NCBI GenBank assembly: GCA_934476545.1
Contig: CAKSOB010000030.1
Location: 1 to 15,305, forward strand
Length of the DNA stretch: 15,305 nt
DNA from: an uncultured Eubacteriales bacterium
Lineage (GTDB): Bacteria; Bacillota; Clostridia; Oscillospirales; Acutalibacteraceae
Direction of reading: 5' to 3'
This document shows, one piece after another, positions 7,069 to 13,307 of this stretch. The position numbers were made by a program, and so were the translations under genes. The notes below the pieces were generated by a model. It saw nothing but the letters and a program-made list of their open reading frames with translations. It searched no databases and was not told where the DNA came from. Position 1 is the first letter of the stretch. Each line of letters opens with the position of its first letter.

Positions 7069-9045
7069 TTATTTCGTTGTAATTGTTTTCACTGTACTCC
7101 ACCCACTGGCAAAATTCTTCTTTGTTGCAGTGGTTTGGTAGGTTCGCATACGAACATAGTATTTTTGATTGGATTTTAATCCACGAATAGCAGTTGAACT
7201 TGTCGTATTTTTTGTGATAGTTACGGTTTGCGCATTCTTAAACGTACTATCTGTTGCATACTGTAATTGATACCCTGCTACCTGTGCGGTTTGGCTTTTC
7301 CAAGCCGCAATAATCGTTCTTTTTTCTGCATTCAAATTTGTAATAGCAGCTTTTTTAGGGAAAACTTGGAACTTCAGAGAGGTTTTCCCATGATATCCAC
7401 CTTTAAATTTTATCGTAACCTGATATTCCCCTACATTCTTCCGTCCTTTTGCATAAGATACAGTATAGTGTTTTCCTTTCACTAACGATTTCCCGTTTTT
7501 ATCCTGAATAACAACTGCCGGTGTTTTTACTTTTCCGTTGTATGTATATTGAGTTTTAGAAAGGCGAAGTGTGCTAAGTCGATTTTTTGTTGCTGCTACA
7601 GTTTTTATTTTTGTTTTTCCACAGGTAATCGTTCCGCCATTTGTAGTACCTTTTGCATTGCAACGATACAACTTTTTACCGGAGGTTGTAAAGGTTGGTG
7701 TCTCCGTATATTTTACAAAGCGATAGGTGTGCTGATTCGTTGTTGGAATTTCTTCCGGATACTCGATAATATACCCGCATATATGATCACCAACATCGTA
7801 ATCACAAATCTTTCCGGCAGTTATGCCCGGAATGATACAATTTGGCTTTGTTGGCGTAACCAGATTACTAAAGTGGTGTGGAGTCAAGTTCGTTTGATAA
7901 GCCCCACATCCGGCGCAAACAGTAATATGACCGGCTTCGATAGAACCATCCCAATCCCATCCTTCTCCGCAAGTATCTTTCACAAGTACTTTTGCGGCAC
8001 CGGTTCCAAGATCGGTTACTTTTTGATTTAAAATATTTTTCCAAATAGAGGTATCATTTACAATTACATCTTGTACTTCATTTTGATATGTTTCCAAACT
8101 GTTGGTAATAAACCATTGATCTAGTGTGATTCTATGGCTTATAAAGCTATTTTTTGCTTTACAATTTGGGCAAGTATCTGATAATTCATCAAATACTTTT
8201 TTGCAGTTTTCACAGGTATATTCCTGCTTTGTAGTGTCCTCTGCCAAGGGCGCTTCCCCACTATTGGTCAGATAACAGGCACCCATTTGAATTCTTGCCA
8301 TTTTCCCTGTGGTGAGCAAAAGCGTTGCATTGCTTTTGACGTTATCACAAGAAAAAAGCACATTACCAGCAATAATAAGACTGCCAAAAAAGGAATCATT
8401 CTCTTTCGGTACAAACTGAAATGCAGAACCGCGCTCCATATGATTAATCAGTTGTCCGCCAAGCAAACGCACAGACGCCGCACCGCCCGGTGCCGAAACT
8501 ACTGCATTGCTCCCTGTTTTTGCAGATACACTGCGATAATTTACATTTTCCCCTAATGTCATAATCGCATTGTAGTTTGTAAAATTTACATTTCCACTGT
8601 TAATTTGAACCACACTGGCGTTGGGATTTACAGAATTGAATACAATAGAGCCCAGCGTATTCGTTGAGTCAATGAATGCAACATCTGCATTCTGATCAAT
8701 TTGGAATAGAGCAGGGACTTCGGAAGAATTACTTGTAACAATCAGATTGTGTCCGTTTAAATCTAAGATTACATTCCGGTTTTCAATGGCAATTGTAATT
8801 TCCTGCCCTTTTTTTAAATTCTTTACCACAATGTTCTTTTCCAATTTGATGCAAACAGGCCGCTCATAGGCAGGAGAACTTGTTGTTTGCTCCAGTAAAG
8901 ATTTCAAACTCTCGTAGCTATCCACCGAATAGTGTAGGTCTACGGTTGTGGATACCGCACTGGCAATCTTTGCCGGAATCGCCGCACTTACCGTTGCTAG
9001 TAATAAGGCTGCCAACAATCCGGTCAACACACGTTTCACTTTCAT
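7069..9045 (-). CDS. Secreted surface protein with Ig-like and fibronectin type III domains
   Basis: Predicted exported protein of 658 residues. The start at 9045 is chosen because AAGGAGAG precedes it and a signal peptide follows directly: basic start MKVKR, hydrophobic core, cleavage probably after ASA near residue 30. Order of parts: a segment of short beta-rich repeats resembling a parallel beta-helix with DLNGHNL and similar turns (about 70-260); a zinc-ribbon-like CX2CX10CX2C cluster (Cys278, 281, 292, 295); a middle region with further Cys (377, 380, 403, 414, 423, 462, 475); an Ig-like domain with TYNGKVKTPAVVI and GEYQVTIKFKGGY (about 490-563); and a C-terminal fibronectin type III domain (about 566-656) with GYQLQYATD and YYVRMRTY. 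No LPXTG or S-layer motif is visible, so the mode of attachment is unknown. The specific function is unknown. Confidence 0.85.
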   Translation of the reverse strand: MKVKRVLTGLLAALLLATVSAAIPAKIASAVSTTVDLHYSVDSYESLKSLLEQTTSSPAYERPVCIKLEKNIVVKNLKKGQEITIAIENRNVILDLNGHNLIVTSNSSEVPALFQIDQNADVAFIDSTNTLGSIVFNSVNPNASVVQINSGNVNFTNYNAIMTLGENVNYRSVSAKTGSNAVVSAPGGAASVRLLGGQLINHMERGSAFQFVPKENDSFFGSLIIAGNVLFSCDNVKSNATLLLTTGKMARIQMGACYLTNSGEAPLAEDTTKQEYTCENCKKVFDELSDTCPNCKAKNSFISHRITLDQWFITNSLETYQNEVQDVIVNDTSIWKNILNQKVTDLGTGAAKVLVKDTCGEGWDWDGSIEAGHITVCAGCGAYQTNLTPHHFSNLVTPTKPNCIIPGITAGKICDYDVGDHICGYIIEYPEEIPTTNQHTYRFVKYTETPTFTTSGKKLYRCNAKGTTNGGTITCGKTKIKTVAATKNRLSTLRLSKTQYTYNGKVKTPAVVIQDKNGKSLVKGKHYTVSYAKGRKNVGEYQVTIKFKGGYHGKTSLKFQVFPKKAAITNLNAEKRTIIAAWKSQTAQVAGYQLQYATDSTFKNAQTVTITKNTTSSTAIRGLKSNQKYYVRMRTYQTTATKKNFASGWSTVKTITTK

Positions 9046-9077
9046 ACTTCTTTCTCTCCTTTTCACATTCTTATCAT

Positions 9078-9096
9078 CCAAACCTCTTTGGTTTGG
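9078..9096. repeat. Hairpin-forming inverted repeat in the leader of the secreted protein gene
   Basis: CCAAACC (9078-9084) and GGTTTGG (9090-9096), 5-base loop. On the - strand it lies in the predicted 5' untranslated region, about 33 bases before the ATG. No T run follows, so it is probably not a terminator. Confidence 0.5.
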
Positions 9097-9100
9097 GAAA

Positions 9101-9135
9101 AGCATAACACAATATTGATAAAATTACAAGTAATT
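9101..9135 (-). promoter_or_regulatory. Likely extended -10 promoter of the secreted protein gene with overlapping palindrome
   Basis: On the - strand TTGTAA (9129-9124), 17 bases, TATGCT (9106-9101), with TG one base before the -10. The inverted repeat AATTAC/GTAATT (9122-9127, 9130-9135) covers the -35 and could be an operator. Confidence 0.55.
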
Positions 9136-9251
9136 CTTGTTGTTTTTTGGAATGTATTCCTATATAGTTACAGTCTGACATCTTTTTTTCATTTATAGTC
9201 TTTATAAATCAATTTTGAAAAACAAGCCGGAAAATAATTTTGATTCTCCCA

Positions 9252-9280
9252 TTGACATTTCTAGAAAAACAAGTTATACT
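9252..9280 (+). promoter_or_regulatory. Consensus sigma-A promoter of the aldolase-like gene
   Basis: TTGACA (9252-9257), 17 bases, TATACT (9275-9280), then an AAGGAGG ribosome binding site and ATG at 9317. The leader of about 30 bases is too short for a riboswitch. Between this promoter and the one at 9101-9135 the sequence is A/T-rich, with a GGAAT/ATTCC palindrome at 9152-9163 and no gene. Confidence 0.85.
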
Positions 9281-9316
9281 TTAATAGTTAAAAGCGTTAA
9301 AGTAAGGAGGATCATT

Positions 9317-10291
9317 ATGGACGCTAGAAAAGGCAATATGATGTCTGTTCGGTCAGACGTTAAAGTATTGGATGCTACCATCCGCGACGGAGGTTTGTGC
9401 AACAATTTTGAATTTACCGACGAGTTTGTACGTGCTCTTTATAAAACCAACATCGCTTGCGGTGTAGACTATATGGAATTTGGCTATAAGGCTTCTAAAG
9501 ATTTGTTTGACGTGAACGAATTTGGCAAATGGAAATTCTGCGATGAAGAAGATCTCCGTACCATTGTTGGCGAAAATAACTCTCAAATGAAAATTGCCGT
9601 TATGGCAGACGTTGGTCGCTGTGACTTCAAACGTGACTTCCTCCCAAAAGAAGAAAGCGTTATTGACATGGTTCGTGTCGCCTGCTATATTCACCAGATT
9701 CCATCTGCGTTGGAGATGGTAGAATACTTCCACGAACTGGGTTACGAAACCACCTGTAACATCATGGCAATCAGCCAAGCAACCGAATCTCAAATTGAAT
9801 CCGCCTTAGAAATGCTGGGACAAAGCCATGTAGATGTCATCTATCTGGTAGACTCTTACGGCAGCTTCTACCCGGAAAATATTTCTGATCTGGCAAGAAA
9901 GTATGTAGAGTTAGGCGAAAAATTCGGCAAAAAAATCGGATTCCACGCCCACAACAACCAGACCTTGGCATTTGCCAACACCATCGAAACCATGTCCTAC
10001 GGTGTCAGCTACTTGGATGCAACTGCCAATGCCATGGGACGTGGCGCAGGCAACTGTGCAATGGAATTGCTGTTGGGTTTCCTGAAGAATCCAAAGTACA
10101 GCCTCTATGCCCTGCTTGAATTTATTGAAGAGTATATGCTGCCACTGAAAGCAAGCGGTATTGTTTGGGGCTTTGATATTCAATATATGCTTACCGGTCA
10201 ACTTAACCGCCATCCGAGAGAAGCCATCAAATTTACCGCAGACCACCGAACAGACTACTGCGAATTTTACAAAACCTTATCTGACGATTAA
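9317..10291 (+). CDS. HMGL-like (DRE-TIM) aldolase/acyltransferase family protein
   Basis: Single-domain TIM-barrel protein of 324 residues in the DRE-TIM metallolyase superfamily, which includes HMG-CoA lyase, 4-hydroxy-2-oxovalerate aldolase, isopropylmalate synthase and citramalate synthase. ATG at 9317 is chosen for the AAGGAGG 6 bases upstream; the open frame continues to 9215 but that would include the promoter. Seen: the metal-site signature LDATIRDGG (18-26), with Arg23 and Asp24 in the catalytic positions; the HAH metal-binding pair (His210, His212) in GFHAHNNQ; and MGRGAGN (240-246). There is no LeuA regulatory domain and no MhpE-type neighbour, so the substrate is unknown. It is a single gene between its own promoter and a terminator. 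The codons look highly adapted (many AAC, TTC, GGT), which suggests high expression. Confidence 0.82.
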   Translation: MDARKGNMMSVRSDVKVLDATIRDGGLCNNFEFTDEFVRALYKTNIACGVDYMEFGYKASKDLFDVNEFGKWKFCDEEDLRTIVGENNSQMKIAVMADVGRCDFKRDFLPKEESVIDMVRVACYIHQIPSALEMVEYFHELGYETTCNIMAISQATESQIESALEMLGQSHVDVIYLVDSYGSFYPENISDLARKYVELGEKFGKKIGFHAHNNQTLAFANTIETMSYGVSYLDATANAMGRGAGNCAMELLLGFLKNPKYSLYALLEFIEEYMLPLKASGIVWGFDIQYMLTGQLNRHPREAIKFTADHRTDYCEFYKTLSDD

Positions 10292-10304
10292 TCGTTTGCC
10301 ATAT

Positions 10305-10348
10305 AAAAATCCCCTCAGAGAAGCATCGAACTCTCTGAGGGGATTTTT
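10305..10348. terminator. Bidirectional Rho-independent terminator
   Basis: AAAAATCCCCTCAGAG (10305-10320) pairs with CTCTGAGGGGATTTTT (10333-10348) around a 12-base loop. It serves both the aldolase-like gene (+) and the convergent ABC/GNAT operon (-); the second arm touches the stop codon of the acetyltransferase at 10348-10350. Confidence 0.95.
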
Positions 10349-10773
10349 TATAACTCTTTTACCATGGTGACATGTGGGCAAAATTCATCTATATGAATAT
10401 CATTCAGGCTATGGTAGCCTTGCTTTTCGTAAAAAGCTTGTACTCGACACTGTGCGGATAGAGAAATTCTATCGCAGTGCAAACGATGGGCTTCTTCCTC
10501 CAGTGTTTGCAGAACAACCGCACCTAAATGCTGATTGCGATGGGATTTGGCAACTGCAACACGACCGATATGATACCCGGTTTCATCTTGATACAAGCGA
10601 CCGGTAGCTACCGGAAGTTCTCCGTCATAGAGTACCACATGGGTTGCAGTGTTATCAATTTCATCAAATTCGGTGGTGAATCCTTGCTCCTTTTGGAACA
10701 CTTCTTCCCGAATAGATATCGCATCCAGATTATTTTTTAATCCAACTGCCAACTTTTTTCTGTATGATTTCAT
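10348..10773 (-). CDS. GNAT-family N-acetyltransferase (ElaA-like)
   Basis: Acetyl-CoA-dependent acyltransferase of 141 residues with unknown acceptor. It shows IREEVFQKEQGF near the N-terminus, PVATGRL (54-60), the acetyl-CoA-binding motif A around HIGRVAVAKSHRNQHLG (68-84), LSAQ (105-108) and FYEKQGY (114-120), which together match the YjcF/ElaA type of GNAT. ATG at 10773 lies one base after the ATPase stop codon (TAA, then A, then ATG), and its ribosome binding site AAGGTG is inside the end of the ATPase gene, so it is translationally coupled to the importer. A role in acetylating an imported amino compound is a guess from this arrangement only. Confidence 0.88.
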   Translation of the reverse strand: MKSYRKKLAVGLKNNLDAISIREEVFQKEQGFTTEFDEIDNTATHVVLYDGELPVATGRLYQDETGYHIGRVAVAKSHRNQHLGAVVLQTLEEEAHRLHCDRISLSAQCRVQAFYEKQGYHSLNDIHIDEFCPHVTMVKEL

Positions 10774-10774
10774 T

Positions 10775-11500
10775 TTACAACACCTTGGATAAAAATTCCT
10801 TCAGGCGGTCACTCTTTGGGTTTTGGAAGAATTCTTGGGGTGGTCCCTGCTCTACAATTCTTCCGTCTGCCATAAAGATTACACGGGATGCAACTTCTCT
10901 GGCGAAACCCATTTCATGGGTAACAACAATCATGGTCATACCATCATCTGCCAGTTCTTTCATCAGCTGCAAAACCTCACCAACCATCTCCGGATCCAAT
11001 GCGGAGGTCGGTTCATCAAACAGCATTACGTCCGGATTCATTGCCAAGGCACGAACGATTGCAATACGCTGCTTCTGTCCACCGGAAAGCTGCGCAGGAT
11101 ACTGTTCCGCTTTGTCGAGCAGACCAACCTTTTTCAGCAAAGCCTCCGCTTTGGCATCTGCCTCTTCTTGAGAAAGTAATCCGAGTTTTGTCGGTGCTAA
11201 GGTAATGTTCTTCCGAATGGTCATATGCGGAAACAGATTAAAGTGCTGAAATACCATGCCCATCTTTTGACGCATATGATTAACCTCGGATGTTTTTGCA
11301 CGGGTAATGTCTTTTCCCTCAAACAAAATTTCTCCGGAGGTTGGTTTTTCCAAAAGGTTCAAGCAACGAAGAAAGGTACTTTTACCGGAACCAGACGGTC
11401 CGATAATAACAACCTTTTCGCCCTGTTCAATATGCTCGGAAATATCTTTTAACACTTCCAGCTTTCCAAAGGACTTATGTAAATGCTTAACGTCGATCAT
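10775..11500 (-). CDS. Polar amino acid ABC transporter, ATP-binding protein
   Basis: ATPase subunit of an amino acid importer (GlnQ/TcyC type), 241 residues, on the inner face of the membrane. The start at 11500 (MIDVKHLHKSFG) follows AAGGAG and overlaps the permease end by 14 bases, typical of translational coupling; the frame runs on to 11533 but without a better start. Seen: Walker A GPSGSGKST (34-42), the Q-loop region GMVFQHFNLFPHM, the signature LSGGQKQR, Walker B MLFDEPTSALDPEMV and the switch His in VVTHEMGFAR. It belongs to the operon with the permease (upstream), the binding protein and the GNAT gene (downstream). Substrate specificity within polar amino acids or cystine cannot be told. 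Confidence 0.95.
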   Translation of the reverse strand: MIDVKHLHKSFGKLEVLKDISEHIEQGEKVVIIGPSGSGKSTFLRCLNLLEKPTSGEILFEGKDITRAKTSEVNHMRQKMGMVFQHFNLFPHMTIRKNITLAPTKLGLLSQEEADAKAEALLKKVGLLDKAEQYPAQLSGGQKQRIAIVRALAMNPDVMLFDEPTSALDPEMVGEVLQLMKELADDGMTMIVVTHEMGFAREVASRVIFMADGRIVEQGPPQEFFQNPKSDRLKEFLSKVL

Positions 11501-12179
11501 TTTTAGCAAGTCTCCTTTCCAGTCTGGATACAAGATAGGTCAGGAACATAACGATGACCAAATAAATTGCTGCTACGGCAAGCAACGGTAAGAATGCGTT
11601 ATAGGTATCACTTCGGATTTGGTCGCCGCCCTTTGTCAAATCGTTAATGGCGATATAGCCGGCAACGGAAGTTTCCTTCAGCAATACAATAAACTCATTT
11701 GCCAATGCCGGCAAGACATTTTTAAATGCCTGCGGCAAAACAATCAGCATCATAGTTCTGCGATAAGAAAATCCAAGGCTGGCACCGGCTTCAAATTGAC
11801 CGTTATCAATGGACATAATACCGGAACGCACAATTTCTGCAACATAGGCAGCCGAGTTTAAACCGAAGGCTAAAATTGCCACAAACAGCTTATTGATTGG
11901 CACGGATGCAAAAATTACAAAGTAAATAATCAACAACTGAACGATAACCGGCGTACCACGAATGACTGTCAAATAAACTCGGCAAAGAATATTGGGTACA
12001 ATCAGCTTTCCTGTTTTATCGTGGGTAGTACGGATAATCGCAATAAAAAAGCCTAACGCAATACCCAAAACAACTGCGGCAATCGTAATGATCATGGTAT
12101 TTCCAAGACCTTGGAGCAACCATGTCCATCTTGATTTTACAATAAACGTGTCATAGAATTGTTCAAAAAAATCTCCCAC
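11487..12179 (-). CDS. Polar amino acid ABC transporter, permease
   Basis: Membrane subunit of the His/Glu/Gln/Arg-type importer family, 230 residues. The start is GTG at 12179, because AAAGGAG lies 8 bases upstream; a longer ATG form from 12221 would begin inside the intergenic hairpin and encode a Cys-rich leader that does not fit. Seen: several hydrophobic segments (TMIITIAAVVLGIALGFFIA, VQLLIIYFVIFA, LLAVAAIYLVIVMFLTYLV), the family motif RGTPVIVQ, and the cytoplasmic EAA loop EAGASLGFSYRRTMMLIVLP that contacts the ATPase. It is probably a homodimer. It lies 79 bases downstream of the binding-protein gene and overlaps the ATPase gene by 14 bases. Confidence 0.94.
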   Translation of the reverse strand: MGDFFEQFYDTFIVKSRWTWLLQGLGNTMIITIAAVVLGIALGFFIAIIRTTHDKTGKLIVPNILCRVYLTVIRGTPVIVQLLIIYFVIFASVPINKLFVAILAFGLNSAAYVAEIVRSGIMSIDNGQFEAGASLGFSYRRTMMLIVLPQAFKNVLPALANEFIVLLKETSVAGYIAINDLTKGGDQIRSDTYNAFLPLLAVAAIYLVIVMFLTYLVSRLERRLAKNDRR

Positions 12180-12206
12180 GCAACACACTCCTTTCTCTTT
12201 ACAAAC

Positions 12207-12237
12207 CAAAAGGCTGTCCAAAACGGATAGCCTTTTG
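12207..12237 (-). terminator. Intergenic hairpin between binding protein and permease genes (probable leaky terminator)
   Basis: Stem CAAAAGGCTGTCC (12207-12219) / GGATAGCCTTTTG (12225-12237) with one G-T pair and a 5-base loop. The T tract on the 3' side lies within the stem and only a short GGTTTG follows, so read-through is likely. Such hairpins commonly protect or enrich the upstream binding-protein transcript relative to permease and ATPase. Confidence 0.65.
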
Positions 12238-12258
12238 TCAACGATTCAAACTGTATAC

Positions 12259-13071
12259 TTAGTTATTTCTAACAATAATTACCTGATGAGAGGTAGCGTA
12301 GGAATCTGTAAATGCAACGTTCTTCTCTCTGTCCGGAGTAACGGAAAGACCTGCAACACCAACCTGTGCCTTACCGGACTGTACCGCAGCAACAACAGAA
12401 TCGAATGCCATATCTTCAACAGTCAGGTCATAGCCCAAAGTATCGCAAACAGCCTGCATCATGTCTACGTCAAAGCCAACAACCTTGCTGCCGTCTGTGC
12501 TCTCGTATGGTGGGAACTCTGCATTGGTTGCCATAACGATGGTACCGTTATCACGAGAAACATCTTCCGGAGAAGTGTATGGATCGTTACCGGTGTCGTC
12601 ACCGATCCAGTTCTTTGTGATCTTATCCATGGTGCCGTTTTCTTTCAGAGTCTTCAACGCATCATTGATCTTATCCCGCAGCTCTGTGTTGTCCTTAGCA
12701 ACTGCGATTGCGTAGCTCTCTGTTGCAAATTCTTCGTCCAGAATCTTCAGGTCACTGTTCTTCTCAACGAAAGCCTTTGCCGGCTCCAAGTCGATAATTA
12801 CAGCGTCGATCTTGCCCTGCTTCAAAGCCTGAACAGCGTCTACGCCCTTGTTGTACTTTTCAACAGTTGCGCCCTCTACATCACTGGCAAGAACTTGACC
12901 GGTTGTACCCAACTGAACACCGATAGATTTGCCTACCAAATCGTCAGCAGAATTTACAGTGTTTGCAGGAGCTGTGGAGGTGCTATCTCCACAACCTGTC
13001 AAAACAGTCAGGGACATTGCGCCTGCCAGAACGCCAACCGCTGCAACAGAAATAACTTTTTTCATTTTCAT
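12259..13071 (-). CDS. Amino acid ABC transporter substrate-binding lipoprotein with circularly permuted domain order
   Basis: Extracellular binding protein of the importer, 270 residues. ATG at 13071 follows AAAGGA. A lipoprotein signal ends in LTGC (lipid-modified Cys27). The domain is SBP type 3, but the order is swapped. Residues about 38-156 are what normally forms the second half: NSADDLVGKSIGVQLGTTG (40-58), YNKGVDAVQALKQGKIDAVI (73-92), DLEPAKAFV (94-102), YAIAV (120-124), ending DKITKNW (149-155). A linker (about 157-175) is followed by the normal first half: TIVMATNAEFPPYES (177-191), VVGFDVDM (197-204), VEDMAFDS (218-225), GLSVTPDREKNVAFTD (241-256) and QVIIVR (263-268), then a stop two residues later, where a normal protein would continue with the ADDL segment. 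Ligand-contact residues (aromatic 186/189, Arg248, Thr56/57, Asp94) all appear present, so binding is probably retained. It is the first gene of the importer operon. Confidence 0.93.
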   Translation of the reverse strand: MKMKKVISVAAVGVLAGAMSLTVLTGCGDSTSTAPANTVNSADDLVGKSIGVQLGTTGQVLASDVEGATVEKYNKGVDAVQALKQGKIDAVIIDLEPAKAFVEKNSDLKILDEEFATESYAIAVAKDNTELRDKINDALKTLKENGTMDKITKNWIGDDTGNDPYTSPEDVSRDNGTIVMATNAEFPPYESTDGSKVVGFDVDMMQAVCDTLGYDLTVEDMAFDSVVAAVQSGKAQVGVAGLSVTPDREKNVAFTDSYATSHQVIIVRNN

Positions 13072-13110
13072 TTTATTCAATCCTTTCATTCTCTCTATAC
13101 CATACTCCAC

Positions 13111-13139
13111 ATTCTAATACAAACCGAATATTTTTTCAA
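13111..13139 (-). promoter_or_regulatory. Likely sigma-A promoter of the amino acid importer operon
   Basis: On the - strand TTGAAA (13139-13134), 17 bases, TAGAAT (13116-13111); each hexamer has one mismatch to consensus. The expected 5' untranslated region is about 33 bases. Confidence 0.75.
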
Positions 13140-13159
13140 GAAGAATTTACAATTTGTTT

Positions 13160-13179
13160 GAAATTTCCGGGGAAATTTC
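13160..13179. promoter_or_regulatory. Palindromic candidate operator upstream of the importer promoter
   Basis: GAAATTTCC (13160-13168) and GGAAATTTC (13171-13179) are perfect 9-base arms with a 2-base centre. It lies 20 bases upstream of the -35, a position typical for an activator. It loosely resembles a CodY-like AATTTTC/GAAAATT box, but the spacing differs. Confidence 0.5.
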
Positions 13180-13236
13180 GCATAATTCTCGGAAAAAAAG
13201 CTGTTATCAATACCTATTATTTTACTTCTTATTGAA

Positions 13237-13292
13237 AGGGTTTGTTTTTTTGCTTGCATAAACCCTGTATAAATATTTGTAAAATTTATACA
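13237..13292. repeat. Two inverted repeats after the PLC-like gene
   Basis: AGGGTTT (13237-13243)/AAACCCT (13260-13266) with a 16-base loop, and TGTATAAAT (13266-13274)/ATTTATACA (13284-13292) with a 9-base loop. The second lies 16 bases after the stop codon at 13308. Neither is followed on the - strand by a T run, so they are weak terminator candidates; they may instead belong to the control region of the importer. Confidence 0.4.
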
Positions 13293-13307
13293 TATTCAAT
13301 TCCAATT

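Noticed and set aside
9281..9316. Riboswitch or T-box leader before the aldolase-like gene
   Set aside because: The predicted leader is only about 30 bases and holds no structured element beyond the ribosome binding site.
12259..13071. Truncated or frameshifted normal binding protein, or a fusion of two proteins
   Set aside because: One uninterrupted frame with signal peptide, lipobox and ribosome binding site contains each half of the domain once, in swapped order; a simple truncation or frameshift cannot give this.
12235..13161. 308-residue open frame on the + strand
   Set aside because: It is fully antisense to the well-supported binding-protein gene, has no ribosome binding site and reads like a composition shadow rich in Cys and Asn.
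13237..13292. Classical terminator for the PLC-like gene
   Set aside because: Inverted repeats are present, but no T run follows on the - strand, so they were listed only as repeats.
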